A DNA stretch of 48,663 nt from Singulisphaera sp. GP187 (GCA_945905925.1 CAMDQN010000039.1:1-48663); one strand, 5' to 3'; positions 1-9,130 are shown, numbered from the stretch's first letter. Notes: a model not told the origin generated them from the sequence alone. Translations and numbers: made by a program.

Positions 1-2
1 CT

Positions 3-911
3 CGCGCGAAACACCCGACGGAGTTTGAACTCGCCTTCGCACTTGGACTGTGGCACGCGGAGAATCGCAAGGAGGGTCAACCGATCGGTCCGTACGAGGC
101 GGCTCGCGCGCTGCGGCCGGAAAACCTCGCCGTCTGGAACAACCTGGGCGTCGCGTTGTATGAGAAGGGCGACATCGACGAGGCCATCGTGACGTACAAG
201 GAGGTCGTCAAGCACGATCCGAAATACGCCGCCGCCCACAACAACCTGGGTGCCGCGTTGAAGAGTCAGAGCGACATCGACGGGGCCATCGCGGCGTTCA
301 GGGAGGCCATCAAACATGATCCCAAACTCGTCCCAGCCCACTACAGCCTGGGCGTCGTGTTGCACGGCAAGGGCGACGTGGACGGTGCCATCGTGGCGTA
401 CAAGGAGGCCATCAAACGCGACCCCAAACACGCCTTAGCCCACAACAACCTGGGCGTTGCGTTGAAGGGCAATGGCGACATCGACGGTGCCATCGCAGCG
501 TACAAGGAAGCCATCAAACACGACCCCAAACACGCCCCAGCCCACAACAACCTGGGCGTCGTGTTGAAGGGCAATGGCGACATCGACGGTGCCATCGCAG
601 CGTACAAGGAAGCCATCAAACACGACCCCAAACACGCCCCAACCCACTACAACCTGGGCGCAATCTACCTTCAGCAGAAGAAGTACGCGGAGGCGATTGC
701 CTACGCACGCGAGGCGATCAAGGCCGACCCGAAGTTTCCCAACGTTCACGCGATGTTGGGAGTGGCGCTCCGTGAATCCGGTGACATCCCCGGTGCGCGA
801 GTTGCGCTGACCGAAGCGGCGAGGCTCGATCCAAAGAGGTGGGCGCCGTCGCTCGCGAAGTTGCCGCCAGTGGTTCCCGTCGCGCCAGCGCCACGCGAGG
901 TGAACCGCTAA
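3..911 (+). CDS. TPR-repeat protein, 3' part (start outside window)
   Basis: The frame is open from the window edge, so this is a C-terminal part; the TTG at 156 is an internal Leu codon and not a start. The visible part is about 302 residues. It opens with a segment containing HPTEFELAFALGLWHAENR and then at least seven tetratricopeptide repeats of 34 residues (pattern AHNNLGVxLKxxGDIDGAIAAYKEAI), ending in a Pro/Val-rich tail. In planctomycetes this pre-TPR segment plus TPR array commonly follows a Ser/Thr kinase domain, so the missing 5' part may be a kinase; that is inference. TPRs mediate protein-protein binding. Units 438-539 and 540-641 are almost identical at DNA level, which suggests recent repeat duplication. 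The next gene is a kinase on the same strand. Confidence 0.85.
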   Translation, partial: RAKHPTEFELAFALGLWHAENRKEGQPIGPYEAARALRPENLAVWNNLGVALYEKGDIDEAIVTYKEVVKHDPKYAAAHNNLGAALKSQSDIDGAIAAFREAIKHDPKLVPAHYSLGVVLHGKGDVDGAIVAYKEAIKRDPKHALAHNNLGVALKGNGDIDGAIAAYKEAIKHDPKHAPAHNNLGVVLKGNGDIDGAIAAYKEAIKHDPKHAPTHYNLGAIYLQQKKYAEAIAYAREAIKADPKFPNVHAMLGVALRESGDIPGARVALTEAARLDPKRWAPSLAKLPPVVPVAPAPREVNR

Positions 912-996
912 CCGGCACGCTTCCGAAGGTGCGGTTGTAACCGGCACGGGCGCGACTCTAATATTGCAGTTCCGCCGAGCGCCCGGAGTGCCCGCC

Positions 997-2571
997 ATGA
1001 ACGCGAACCAGCCGCTCACCGCCGCGCCCGATCGCATGGCCGATCTCGTCGAGGTCATCCAGCAACTCTCGCAGGCACGCACAATTCAAGGCATTCAAGA
1101 CATCGTTCGGCACGCCGCCCGACGGCTCACCGACGCCGACGGCGCTACGTTCGTCCTTTGTGACAACGAACAGTGTCACTACGTCGATGAAGACGCCATC
1201 GGTCCGCTGTGGAAGGGTCAGCGGTTCCCCATGGCCGCGTGCATCGGCGGGTGGGCCATGCTCAACCGCAACCCCGCAGTCATCGAGGACGTGTTCACCG
1301 ACGACCGCGTTCCGCCCGCCACGTACCAACCAACGTTCGTTAAAAGCCTCGTCATGGTGCCGATCCGCACCACGGACCCAATCGGCGCCATCGGTACGTT
1401 TTGGGCCACGAAACGCCGACCCACCGACGAAGAGGTACGGCTGCTCCAGGCGCTCGCGGATACCACCGCCGTTGCGCTGGAGAACGTCAGACTCATCGAC
1501 GGGTTGGAAGGACTCATCAAACTGCGCACCTCCGAGTTGGAAGAAACCAACAAACTACTCGTCGCTGCGAACACCGACCTCGTGGCCGCACATCGGCAAG
1601 CGGACCGCGTGTTCGCAGCCTACGCGAAGGTGCTTCCCGGTACGGTGCTCGACGGCAAGTACCGGCTCGACGAGGAACTCGGCTCCGGTGGTTTTGGGGT
1701 CGTGTTTCGGGGCCGGCACCTTACGCTCGATGTGCCCATCGCGGTGAAGGTGTTCCGCCCGGTCCCGGGCAACGACTCGTCGCTCGAACTTCAGCGGTTC
1801 CTGCGAGAAGGCGCGACGGCCGCGCGCATCGGCCACCCGAGCGCGGTTCGCGTATTCGATTCGGGCGTGTCGTTTGGCGGGGTCGCGTTCCTGGCGATGG
1901 AGCTGCTTCGCGGCCGGTCGCTCGCGCGCGAACTCGACGCGATCGGTCCGCTCGCGCTGCGTCGCGCCGCGATCATTGGGTCCACCGTCGCCGACGTGCT
2001 GGCCGCGGCGCACCGACAGGGCATCGTTCACCGCGACATCAAGCCGGACAACGTATTCCTCCACTACGACATCGACGGACAGGAGGTGGTGAAGGTGGTG
2101 GACTTCGGCATCGCGAAGTTCTTCGCCGGCCCGCAGAGTTCGGGCGAACAGTTCACGCGCGCCGGCGAGTACCTGGGCACTCCGCGGTTTGTCGCCCCGG
2201 AGCGGGTTCGCGGCAGCCCGGACGACGGGCGCGCCGACGTGTACAGCTTGGGCGCAGTGCTGTACGAAGCGGTTTGCGGTGCGTCGCCGTGGACAAAGGA
2301 GCAAGAACGCCAGATCGCAGCCGGGCTGACGCTTAACCCGCGCCCTCGCCCGATCCAACAGTTCCGGCCCGGCGCACCCGTGGAACTCGCGACCCTGCTC
2401 GAACAGGCGCTCGCGTGGGATCCAGACCGGCGCCCGACCGCGGACGACTTTGCGGTTGCGCTTGCGGCACTGGCGCCCGGACTCGATGACACGCATCCCG
2501 GACTGGGGTCGCAACAACCCCGCGACCCCAACGTGACCGACTTTCTGCCGGCGGTGAAGTGGCCGAAGTAG
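997..2571 (+). CDS. GAF domain-Ser/Thr protein kinase fusion
   Basis: 524 residues from the ATG at 997, which has GGAG eight bases upstream; an in-frame TTG at 964 is less likely. Residues about 25-170 form a GAF-type sensor domain, 171-205 look coiled-coil, and about 220-490 are a Hanks-type kinase. Kinase motifs are complete: glycine loop GSGGFG (229-234), ATP-binding Lys251, catalytic HRDIKPDN (345-352), DFG (369-371) and APE (400-402), so it should be active. No transmembrane segment is visible, so it is likely a cytoplasmic kinase controlled by a ligand or redox signal through GAF. The preceding TPR protein could be a related kinase or partner. The substrate is unknown. Confidence 0.9.
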   Translation: MNANQPLTAAPDRMADLVEVIQQLSQARTIQGIQDIVRHAARRLTDADGATFVLCDNEQCHYVDEDAIGPLWKGQRFPMAACIGGWAMLNRNPAVIEDVFTDDRVPPATYQPTFVKSLVMVPIRTTDPIGAIGTFWATKRRPTDEEVRLLQALADTTAVALENVRLIDGLEGLIKLRTSELEETNKLLVAANTDLVAAHRQADRVFAAYAKVLPGTVLDGKYRLDEELGSGGFGVVFRGRHLTLDVPIAVKVFRPVPGNDSSLELQRFLREGATAARIGHPSAVRVFDSGVSFGGVAFLAMELLRGRSLARELDAIGPLALRRAAIIGSTVADVLAAAHRQGIVHRDIKPDNVFLHYDIDGQEVVKVVDFGIAKFFAGPQSSGEQFTRAGEYLGTPRFVAPERVRGSPDDGRADVYSLGAVLYEAVCGASPWTKEQERQIAAGLTLNPRPRPIQQFRPGAPVELATLLEQALAWDPDRRPTADDFAVALAALAPGLDDTHPGLGSQQPRDPNVTDFLPAVKWPK

Positions 2572-2648
2572 TGCGAACGGCTAGTGTGAGAGAGAGTACG
2601 AAGTACGGTGACTTCTTCACTCATCCACACTAACCACGCTCACTTTCC

Positions 2649-3113
2649 ATGATCTACGAAGGTGACTTCTCTTCCCCGGCCGGGCGGTTCGTGCTGATCG
2701 CGGCCCGGTTTAACGGGTTCATCGTTGATCAACTCGTCGCTGGCGCGACCGACGCGCTCGCCCGACATGGCGTGAGTGCCGACCGCATTGATCTCGTCCG
2801 CGTTCCAGGCTCTTACGAGATTCCTCTCGTCGCCCAGAAGCTCGGCAAAACCGGGAAGTACGCGGCCGTCATTTGTCTCGGCTGCGTGATTCGTGGTGAC
2901 ACCGACCACTACGACCACGTCGCGGGCGCCGCCACAAGCGGCATCGCACAAGCGGCCCTCGCGTGCGGTGTGCCCGTGATCTTCGGCGTGCTGACATGCG
3001 ACACGCTCGAACAAGCGCTTCACCGCGCTGGTGCGAAGGCCGGAAACAAGGGCTTCGAGGCCGCCGTCTGCGCGATTGAAATGGTGAACTTGCTGGGGAA
3101 ATTGCCGGGCTAA
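2649..3113 (+). CDS. ribH: 6,7-dimethyl-8-ribityllumazine synthase
   Basis: 154 residues, the normal size for the family. The enzyme condenses 5-amino-6-ribitylamino-uracil with 3,4-dihydroxy-2-butanone-4-phosphate, the penultimate step of riboflavin synthesis, and usually forms a 60-mer or pentamer in the cytoplasm. Visible family signatures are VPGSYEIPL (residues 52-60), the phosphate-binding GCVIRGDT stretch (78-85) and HYDHV (87-91) holding the catalytic His. No other riboflavin gene is in the window. Its TAA stop overlaps the TAG stop of the convergent glycosyltransferase gene, with four shared bases. Confidence 0.96.
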   Translation: MIYEGDFSSPAGRFVLIAARFNGFIVDQLVAGATDALARHGVSADRIDLVRVPGSYEIPLVAQKLGKTGKYAAVICLGCVIRGDTDHYDHVAGAATSGIAQAALACGVPVIFGVLTCDTLEQALHRAGAKAGNKGFEAAVCAIEMVNLLGKLPG

Positions 3114-4948
3114 GCCACATCGCGTTCGGTGAATAGCGTCGTGCCGAGTAGCTTGAACGACACCGCGCGGCCGTCCGGGAGCAGTTCCGAGTCCGAGAAC
3201 ACGAGGCGGAGCGGCGCGGTCGGCGGGCCGGGCGGCACGTCCACGCACACATCGGTCGGTTCGTCGCCCTTTAGCGGCACCGCAGCCACTTCGTTTGGGC
3301 CACGGAACACGCGTAGGACTGAGTCGCGGGACGGCACGCCCGTGAGCCGCAGCGGGCCGCCGCCGTGTGCGACTGTCAGTTCCGGCCCGAGCCACAGGTC
3401 CGACTCTAACGCCACGAGTGGGATCGCGCGGGGGCGGAACAACCGTCGCGGGTCGAGGGGGCGAAGCAACCGACGCACCACCAACCACCACTCGTCGCCG
3501 AAGATCGACCGCGCCACCATCCACCGGCTCTGACCACAGCGGAACCGATGGTGATACCACCGCTGGCAGATGCGGAGCATCAAATCGTCGTATGCGCGCG
3601 TCCAGGGACGCGGGTTCAACACCGACGAGTACAGCCAGTTGTGGACGTAGCGCGAACTCACGTACCCCGCGTGACGAAACGACACGTCGAATAGTTCCTT
3701 GTAGAACGTGCGGCGGTGCGTTTCTGCCTTGCCGCTGCCGCTCGACTTCGACTGTCGGTGGATGCGGGTCTGCGCGAGCACGTCCGTGATGTGTTCCAGA
3801 ACGCCCCCGCTGCAGCCCGCGCGGAGCCAGTACTCGAAGTCCATCACCAGTTTCAGAGACTCGTCGAACGGGCCGATCTGGTCCGCGAGCCGTTTCCGCC
3901 AGAACGCGGCCGGTTGACTGATGCAGCAGTTTTCCACGAGCCGTTCGAAGGAGTATTCGGCTGTCGGATACATCCCGAGGTATGCGCCCTCGGCGTCGAT
4001 GATCGCGTCACGCCCGTACACGAGGTCGCATGAGGGTCGCGCGCGGAAGTGATCCACCACGCGACTCACCGCGCCTGGGCGTAGCAGGTCGTCGGAGTTC
4101 AGGTACGCGCGAATCTCGCCGGTCGCTTCGGCCATGCCCTTGTTGATCGCGTGCGTCTGACCGCGGTCTCTCTCGGACACCCACTTCACGCGGTCGCCGT
4201 AGCTCTTCAGAATCGCGACCGTGTCGTCGGTCGAGCCGCCATCGGTCACGCGGTAGTCGATGTGCGGGTAGTCCTGCGTCAGAACGCTCTCGATTGTTTG
4301 GCGGATGAACCCGCCCTGGTTGAACGACGGGGTGACGATCGAGACGGTGGGCGGGGTGGACACGCGAACGTGTGCGGCAGGTGTGTTCGCGCGATCCACG
4401 ACACGCTCGAACGCCGCGAGTAGCGCGTCGGCGGCGAGTGGGGGTGCGTCGGTGGGCATCAGGAACACGTCGTCGATGGTCGTCCACGGGTCAGCAAGGA
4501 CTTCGCGGTGCGTTGTCTCGGTGGGGGTCGCGATGGCCCCGGCATCGCTCTGGTACGCACGGGCCGCGAGCCGTCGTTCGCGTAACTGGGTCGGGTCGAG
4601 CAACTCGGTGTGCTTTTCGTATTGCCAGTCCGGGATACACACGATTTGCCGGTTCGGTGGGAACCGCGTGAGCGCGCCACCCGGGTCGCATCGCAACATG
4701 AGGTCGAAGTCGTCGTTGTAGGTAACGTGGTCTTGCAACTCGTCGTAGTAGCGCGGCACGGAGATCGTGCGGCGGCTGACGTTCGACCACGACTCGGGGA
4801 ACAGATGGTAGTTGAAGATGGTGGTGAAGAGGACGTAGGTGTTGCGTGTGTCGCGCTCGAAGACGGCGTTGAGTGTGCCGCGAAGCCATTGGGTGAGACC
4901 GCCGGTTTCGCCCAACTCGACCCGGCGCAGGTCGATGCCGATTTTCAT
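3110..4948 (-). CDS. glycosyltransferase: GT-B-like N-terminal half fused to GT2 domain
   Basis: 612 residues from the ATG at 4948; an upstream in-frame start at 4999 would add 17 residues of no recognisable character. Residues 1-185 resemble the N-terminal Rossmann half of a GT-B (GT4) enzyme (MKIGIDLRRVELGETGGLTQW), but no GT4 C-terminal donor-binding half follows. Residues about 200-430 are a family 2 GT-A domain: VSIVTPSFNQGGF (202-214), DGGSTDD (236-242) and the metal-binding-type NSDD (284-287). The last 180 residues include a basic stretch and a beta-rich tail. It probably transfers a sugar from a nucleotide donor to a cell-surface glycan. It converges on ribH with overlapping stops. 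Confidence 0.85.
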   Translation of the reverse strand: MKIGIDLRRVELGETGGLTQWLRGTLNAVFERDTRNTYVLFTTIFNYHLFPESWSNVSRRTISVPRYYDELQDHVTYNDDFDLMLRCDPGGALTRFPPNRQIVCIPDWQYEKHTELLDPTQLRERRLAARAYQSDAGAIATPTETTHREVLADPWTTIDDVFLMPTDAPPLAADALLAAFERVVDRANTPAAHVRVSTPPTVSIVTPSFNQGGFIRQTIESVLTQDYPHIDYRVTDGGSTDDTVAILKSYGDRVKWVSERDRGQTHAINKGMAEATGEIRAYLNSDDLLRPGAVSRVVDHFRARPSCDLVYGRDAIIDAEGAYLGMYPTAEYSFERLVENCCISQPAAFWRKRLADQIGPFDESLKLVMDFEYWLRAGCSGGVLEHITDVLAQTRIHRQSKSSGSGKAETHRRTFYKELFDVSFRHAGYVSSRYVHNWLYSSVLNPRPWTRAYDDLMLRICQRWYHHRFRCGQSRWMVARSIFGDEWWLVVRRLLRPLDPRRLFRPRAIPLVALESDLWLGPELTVAHGGGPLRLTGVPSRDSVLRVFRGPNEVAAVPLKGDEPTDVCVDVPPGPPTAPLRLVFSDSELLPDGRAVSFKLLGTTLFTERDVA

Positions 4949-5034
4949 GTGCCGCCCCTGTACGGAGGTTCCGTGACCGGGCAGGATAGTTCGGACCACG
5001 GAACCGGGTCAAGCCGAGCCGCGCGGCGCGGTTC

Positions 5035-6105
5035 TTACCTCGCGTCTTTCACGCAGCGGAAACCGGTGTGGTTGGCGCAACTGTCGGCGGGGTTCTTGTC
5101 GCGCGCACTTGGCACGTAGCGCCGACAATACTTGTCGTCGCACAGAAACGAACCACCGCGCCGGACCCGTTGCGGTTGTCGTTCGCCCTCGACAAGCGGA
5201 CCGGTTGCCGGTCCCGGCGGGTTCTCCTTCGGTGCGACCGCGTAGTAGCCCGGATCGTACCAGTCCGAACACCACTCCCACGCGTTCCCGCTCATGTCGT
5301 ACAGACCGTAGCCGTTGGGCGGGAAGCTCTTCACCGGCGCGAGACCCGCGAACCCGTCTTCGCCCGCGTCCACCTCCGGGAACTTGCCCTGGTAAGCGTT
5401 CGCGTGCCACTTTCCGCCTTCGCCCGGCTTCGCGTCGCCCCAACAGTAGGGTTTGCGGTCCAACCCGCCGCGCGCGGCCCATTCCCATTCGGCTTCCGTC
5501 GGGAGGCGCTTGCCGGCCCACTTCGCGTATGCGATCGCGTCGTCCCACGTGATTTGCACCACGGGGTAACTCTTTTTCCCCTTGGCTGAGCTATTCGGCC
5601 CTTCCGGGTGCCGCCAGTTCGCGCCGGGCACGTAGCGCCACCACACCGGCGGACCACCGAGATCGGCTTCCATCGGGGTGAACACCGCGGAACCGGGCTT
5701 CAGGTACGCCGGGTCCGCGTCCGGGTATTTCCGCGCGTCAGGGACTCGCTCCGAAATCGTGACGTACCCCGTCTCTTTCACGAACTTGGCGTACTGACCC
5801 ACCGTGACCTCGGTCGCGTCTATCTGAAACGCTGCGACCGTGACCTCGTGAACGGGTTGCTCGTCCCGCGTGCGCTGGTCGGTGGGGTCGTCACGGCCCA
5901 TCCAGAAGGTGCCGCCGGGAACGGCGACCATCTCCGGCGGCGCGGTGTCCGCGTCGGGCAGCGGGTCGGAGTCCGCGTTCCAACCAATCGCGAACAAGCC
6001 AACCCCGAGACCCGCAAGGAGGATCGTGGGGAGGATCCAGAAAGGGAACTTCCTCGCGGGTGCTGGGCTTCCTTCCGGCGTGGGTCCCGGGGCCTTCTTT
6101 CCCAT
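5035..6105 (-). CDS. formylglycine-generating enzyme (sulfatase activation)
   Basis: 356 residues from the ATG at 6105; a GTG at 6120 is possible but has a weaker leader. Residues 20-41 are one transmembrane helix or uncleaved signal, so the domain is probably outside the cytoplasm. The rest follows the FGE fold closely: GTFWMG near the N-terminus, GANWRHPEGP, AGKRLPTEAEWEWAARGG, GEDGFAGLAPV and NGYGLYDMSGNAWEW. Both cysteines equivalent to the human catalytic pair are kept as Cys322-x4-Cys327 in SFLCDDKYC, so this should be a true FGE that oxidises the sulfatase active-site Cys to formylglycine, rather than a non-catalytic relative. It is divergent from the sulfate importer genes, which fits a sulfatase/sulfate theme. 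Confidence 0.92.
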   Translation of the reverse strand: MGKKAPGPTPEGSPAPARKFPFWILPTILLAGLGVGLFAIGWNADSDPLPDADTAPPEMVAVPGGTFWMGRDDPTDQRTRDEQPVHEVTVAAFQIDATEVTVGQYAKFVKETGYVTISERVPDARKYPDADPAYLKPGSAVFTPMEADLGGPPVWWRYVPGANWRHPEGPNSSAKGKKSYPVVQITWDDAIAYAKWAGKRLPTEAEWEWAARGGLDRKPYCWGDAKPGEGGKWHANAYQGKFPEVDAGEDGFAGLAPVKSFPPNGYGLYDMSGNAWEWCSDWYDPGYYAVAPKENPPGPATGPLVEGERQPQRVRRGGSFLCDDKYCRRYVPSARDKNPADSCANHTGFRCVKDAR

Positions 6106-6190
6106 AGAATGACTCTTCACTCGTCGTTAACGTGACAAAGTTCATGGCCGAAGTTGTAGATCGCCGCGCACGGTCGTAAATCAGACAGCG

Positions 6191-7024
6191 ATGGCACAGG
6201 CGAACCCGCGAATTCTGCCCGGCTACCGGTTGAGCATCAGTTTCACGCTCCTGTACCTGAGCGTGCTGGTGATTATACCGCTAGGCGCGTGCGTGGTGAC
6301 CGCGACGCAACTCAGTTGGGATCAGTTCCGTGCTGCGGTGTGGACCGAACGCGCCCGAGCCGCGTATGCGCTCACGTTCGGCGCCTCGTTCCTCGCCGCG
6401 TGTATCAGCGCGATCCTCGGCTTGCTCATCGCGTGGGTACTGGTGAGATACGAGTTTCCCGGCAAGCGCGCCTTCGACGCGCTCGTCGATCTGCCGTTCG
6501 CGCTGCCGACCGCGGTCGCGGGGTTGGTGTTCTCGAACCTGTACGTCGCGAACGGGTGGCTCGGTCGGTTCCTCGTGCCGATCGGAATCGAAGGTGCGTA
6601 TTCGCGCTTCGCGGTCGTGTTGGTCTTGGTGTTTATCGGGTTTCCGTTCGTCGTGCGGACACTTCAACCGGTGTTGGGCGCTCTCGACGCGGAAGCGGAA
6701 GAGGCCGCTGGGATGCTCGGCGCGTCTCGCTGGCAGACGTTCCGCAGGGTCACGTTCCCGGCGCTGCTCCCGGGCTTGCTCACGGGGTTCGTGCTCGCGT
6801 TCGCGCGCGGCTTGGGTGAGTACGGCAGCGTGGTCTTCGTGTCCGGCAACATGCCGTTCAAGACGGAAATCGCCGCGTTCCTGATCGTCAGTCGACTCGA
6901 AGAAGGCCGGCCGAACTCCTACCGCGAAGCGACCGCGATCGCGACCGTGCTACTCGCGGCGTCATTTGTGATGCTCGTATTCATCAACCGCCTCGAAGCC
7001 CGTTCCCGGAAGTGGAGCGGGTGA
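6191..7024 (+). CDS. cysT: sulfate/thiosulfate ABC transporter permease CysT (CysU)
   Basis: 277 residues from the ATG at 6191. It is an inner-membrane permease with about six helices and the MetI-like permease fold. The EAA loop that contacts the ATPase is visible as EEAAGMLGASRWQTFRRV near residue 170-187. The segments LPFALPTAVAGLVFSNLY and ARGLGEYGSVVFVSGNMP are typical of CysT. It would pair with CysW, whose start is three bases after this stop, which suggests translational coupling. No periplasmic sulfate-binding protein gene (sbp/cysP) is next to it; the upstream neighbour is the divergent FGE gene, so the binding protein must be encoded elsewhere. Confidence 0.94.
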   Translation: MAQANPRILPGYRLSISFTLLYLSVLVIIPLGACVVTATQLSWDQFRAAVWTERARAAYALTFGASFLAACISAILGLLIAWVLVRYEFPGKRAFDALVDLPFALPTAVAGLVFSNLYVANGWLGRFLVPIGIEGAYSRFAVVLVLVFIGFPFVVRTLQPVLGALDAEAEEAAGMLGASRWQTFRRVTFPALLPGLLTGFVLAFARGLGEYGSVVFVSGNMPFKTEIAAFLIVSRLEEGRPNSYREATAIATVLLAASFVMLVFINRLEARSRKWSG

Positions 7025-7027
7025 CAA

Positions 7028-7897
7028 ATGGCTCTCACTCCAACCGATGGTCCGACACGCAACTCACGCCGCAGCGATCCGCTGTGGGTTCGTGTCACGC
7101 TCACGTCGCTGGCGCTGCTAGCGATGACCGTGCTGGTCGTGATCCCCGTTATCAGCGTGTTCGCGGAGGCGCTCGCGGACGGGCTTGGGGCGTACTGGAA
7201 CAACCTCACCGGCGACGCAGACACGCGACATTCCGTGCTGCTCACGCTGATGGTCGCGCCGCTCGCGGTGCTGTGCAACCTCGTGTTCGGGGTCGCGGCG
7301 GCGTGGGCGATTACGCGGTTCCAGTTCCGCGGGCGCACGCTCCTCGTCACGCTCATCGACGTGCCGTTTTCTGTGTCGCCGATCGTCGCGGGGTTGATGT
7401 TCGTGCTCCTCTTCGCGGGGTGGGGCGTGTTCGGGCCGTGGCTCGAAGCGAACGGGTTGCGTGTGCTGTTCACCGTGCCGGGGCTTGTGCTCGTGACCAC
7501 GTTCGTGACCCTGCCGTTCGTCGCGCGCGAGCTGATCCCGGTGATGGAAGCCATCGGCCCGGACGAAGAACTCGCGGCGTTGAGTCTCGGAGCGAACGGG
7601 TGGCAGATCTTCTGGCGCATCACGTTGCCGAACATCAAATGGGGGCTGCTGTACGGCGTCATCCTGTGCAACGCTCGCGCGATGGGCGAGTTCGGTGCGG
7701 TGTATGTCGTGTCGGGCCGAATCGCGGGCGAAACCTGCACGATGCCGCTGCAAGTGGAAGTGCTGTTTCAGGACTTCAACAGCCCGGCCGCGTTTGCGCT
7801 CGCGTCCGTGCTGACGATGCTCGCCGTCGTCACGCTGTTGCTGAAGGTCTGGGTAGAAGGGCGGAAAAAGAGTTCCGCCGTGGAGAACACGCCTTGA
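7028..7897 (+). CDS. cysW: sulfate/thiosulfate ABC transporter permease CysW
   Basis: 289 residues. This is the second permease subunit of the sulfate importer, with about six helices. Family features are VPFSVSPIVAGLMFVLLF, the EAA-type loop EELAALSLGANGWQIFWRI and ARAMGEFGAVYVVSGRI. It starts three bases after the cysT stop. It is separated from cysA by 162 bases that contain a 129-base inverted repeat (7908-8036). That hairpin could attenuate or stabilise the operon mRNA and so change the ratio of permease to ATPase; this is inference. Confidence 0.94.
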   Translation: MALTPTDGPTRNSRRSDPLWVRVTLTSLALLAMTVLVVIPVISVFAEALADGLGAYWNNLTGDADTRHSVLLTLMVAPLAVLCNLVFGVAAAWAITRFQFRGRTLLVTLIDVPFSVSPIVAGLMFVLLFAGWGVFGPWLEANGLRVLFTVPGLVLVTTFVTLPFVARELIPVMEAIGPDEELAALSLGANGWQIFWRITLPNIKWGLLYGVILCNARAMGEFGAVYVVSGRIAGETCTMPLQVEVLFQDFNSPAAFALASVLTMLAVVTLLLKVWVEGRKKSSAVENTP

Positions 7898-7907
7898 ATA
7901 CTGGCCA

Positions 7908-8036
7908 CGCAGGGCTTCTGCCCGGTGCTACAAACGGAGGCCCCATCCGGGGCGGAAAAACCGGTGGCCGGCGCGCGGGTATTTATCTTGCACCCCGGAG
8001 GGGTCGCCGTTTGTAGCACCGGGCGGAAGCCCTGCG
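7908..8036. repeat. long inverted repeat between cysW and cysA
   Basis: Arms 7908-7950 and 7993-8036 are complementary over about 40 bases with few mismatches. The innermost part carries its own short GGGG/CCCC symmetries. There is no T-run after the stem, and the operon continues, so a simple terminator is unlikely. The GTAGC and GGGCGGAAGCCC parts resemble the repeat at 32380-32470, suggesting one family. Confidence 0.85.
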
Positions 8037-8059
8037 CCCGACGCGATCGACCCGTGTTT

Positions 8060-9130
8060 ATGTCGATAACAGCCCAGAATGTGACGAAGCGGTTCGGCGC
8101 CTTCACCGCGCTCGACAACGTGAGCGTCGATTGCCCGGCCGGGGAACTGGTCGCGCTGCTCGGTCCCTCTGGGTCCGGCAAGACCACGCTTCTGCGCGTG
8201 ATCGCGGGCCTGGAAGTGCCGGACTCCGGCACCGTGCATTTCCGCGACGACGACATCACGAGCCACTCCGCTCGCGACCGCAACGTCGGGTTCGTGTTCC
8301 AGCACTACGCGCTGTTCCGGCACATGACCGTGTTCGAGAACGTCGCGTTTGGGCTGCGCGTGCGTAAGTGGCCGGAGCCAAAGATCCGCGAGCGCGTGAA
8401 GGAAATGCTCCACCTCGTGCGGCTCGAAGAAAAGGCCGAGCAGTACCCCGCTAACCTGTCCGGTGGCCAGAAGCAGCGCATCGCGCTGGTCCGCGCGCTC
8501 GCGCCCGAACCGAAGGTGATGCTCCTCGACGAACCGTTCGGTGCGCTCGACGCGAAGGTGCGCGCCGAACTCCGCGACTGGCTCCGCCGGTTGCACGGCG
8601 AACTGAAACACGTCACGAGCATCTTCGTCACGCACGACCAGGAGGAAGCGTTCGAGGTGGCCGACCGCGTGGTGGTGCTGAACAAGGGCAAGGTCGAGCA
8701 GTATGGCACGCCGATCACGGTGTTCGAACACCCCAAGAACGAGTTCGTGATGGACTTCCTCGGCAACGTGAACAAGCTGCCGGTTCGCGTGGAAGGCGGG
8801 CGTGCGCTGCTCGGTGAAACTGGAACCGTGGAACTGCCCGCGAAGCTGTTCGGCGCGAACGAGAATGGCCGCACCGACGCCTACATCCGCCCGCACGAAC
8901 TCGACATCTCGCGCACCGCCGAAGGCGGGAATTGTCTGCTCGGCAAGATCGTTCACATCAACCCCGCTGGGTCGGTCGTGAAGGTTAGGTTGCTCGCCGA
9001 AGACTTCGGCCTGATGATCAACGTGGACATCACGCCCGACCGCTACCGCGCGCTCGCGCTCAAGCAAAACGAAACCGTGTTCGTCACACCGAAAACCGCG
9101 CGAATCTTCGAGCCGGATTACACGATCTGA
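8060..9130 (+). CDS. cysA: sulfate/thiosulfate ABC transporter ATP-binding protein
   Basis: 356 residues from the ATG at 8060. A longer in-frame start at 7925 is rejected because it would translate the inverted repeat. Complete ABC motifs: Walker A GPSGSGKT (35-42), signature LSGGQ (133-137), Walker B VMLLDE (153-158) and switch His192 in THDQEEA. Residues about 240-356 form the regulatory/TOBE-like C-terminal domain typical of CysA. It powers uptake through CysT and CysW. Its stop is 9128-9130, overlapping by 13 bases the end of the convergent glycosyltransferase gene. Confidence 0.94.
   Translation: MSITAQNVTKRFGAFTALDNVSVDCPAGELVALLGPSGSGKTTLLRVIAGLEVPDSGTVHFRDDDITSHSARDRNVGFVFQHYALFRHMTVFENVAFGLRVRKWPEPKIRERVKEMLHLVRLEEKAEQYPANLSGGQKQRIALVRALAPEPKVMLLDEPFGALDAKVRAELRDWLRRLHGELKHVTSIFVTHDQEEAFEVADRVVVLNKGKVEQYGTPITVFEHPKNEFVMDFLGNVNKLPVRVEGGRALLGETGTVELPAKLFGANENGRTDAYIRPHELDISRTAEGGNCLLGKIVHINPAGSVVKVRLLAEDFGLMINVDITPDRYRALALKQNETVFVTPKTARIFEPDYTI

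Noticed and set aside
438-641. CRISPR array
   Set aside because: The 102-base repeats are TPR units in frame with no spacers; no 25-40-base direct repeats with spacers were seen anywhere in the window.
7925-8059. N-terminal extension of CysA
   Set aside because: It would be translated from the inverted repeat and has no similarity to the ABC family; the ATG at 8060 begins the usual sequence.
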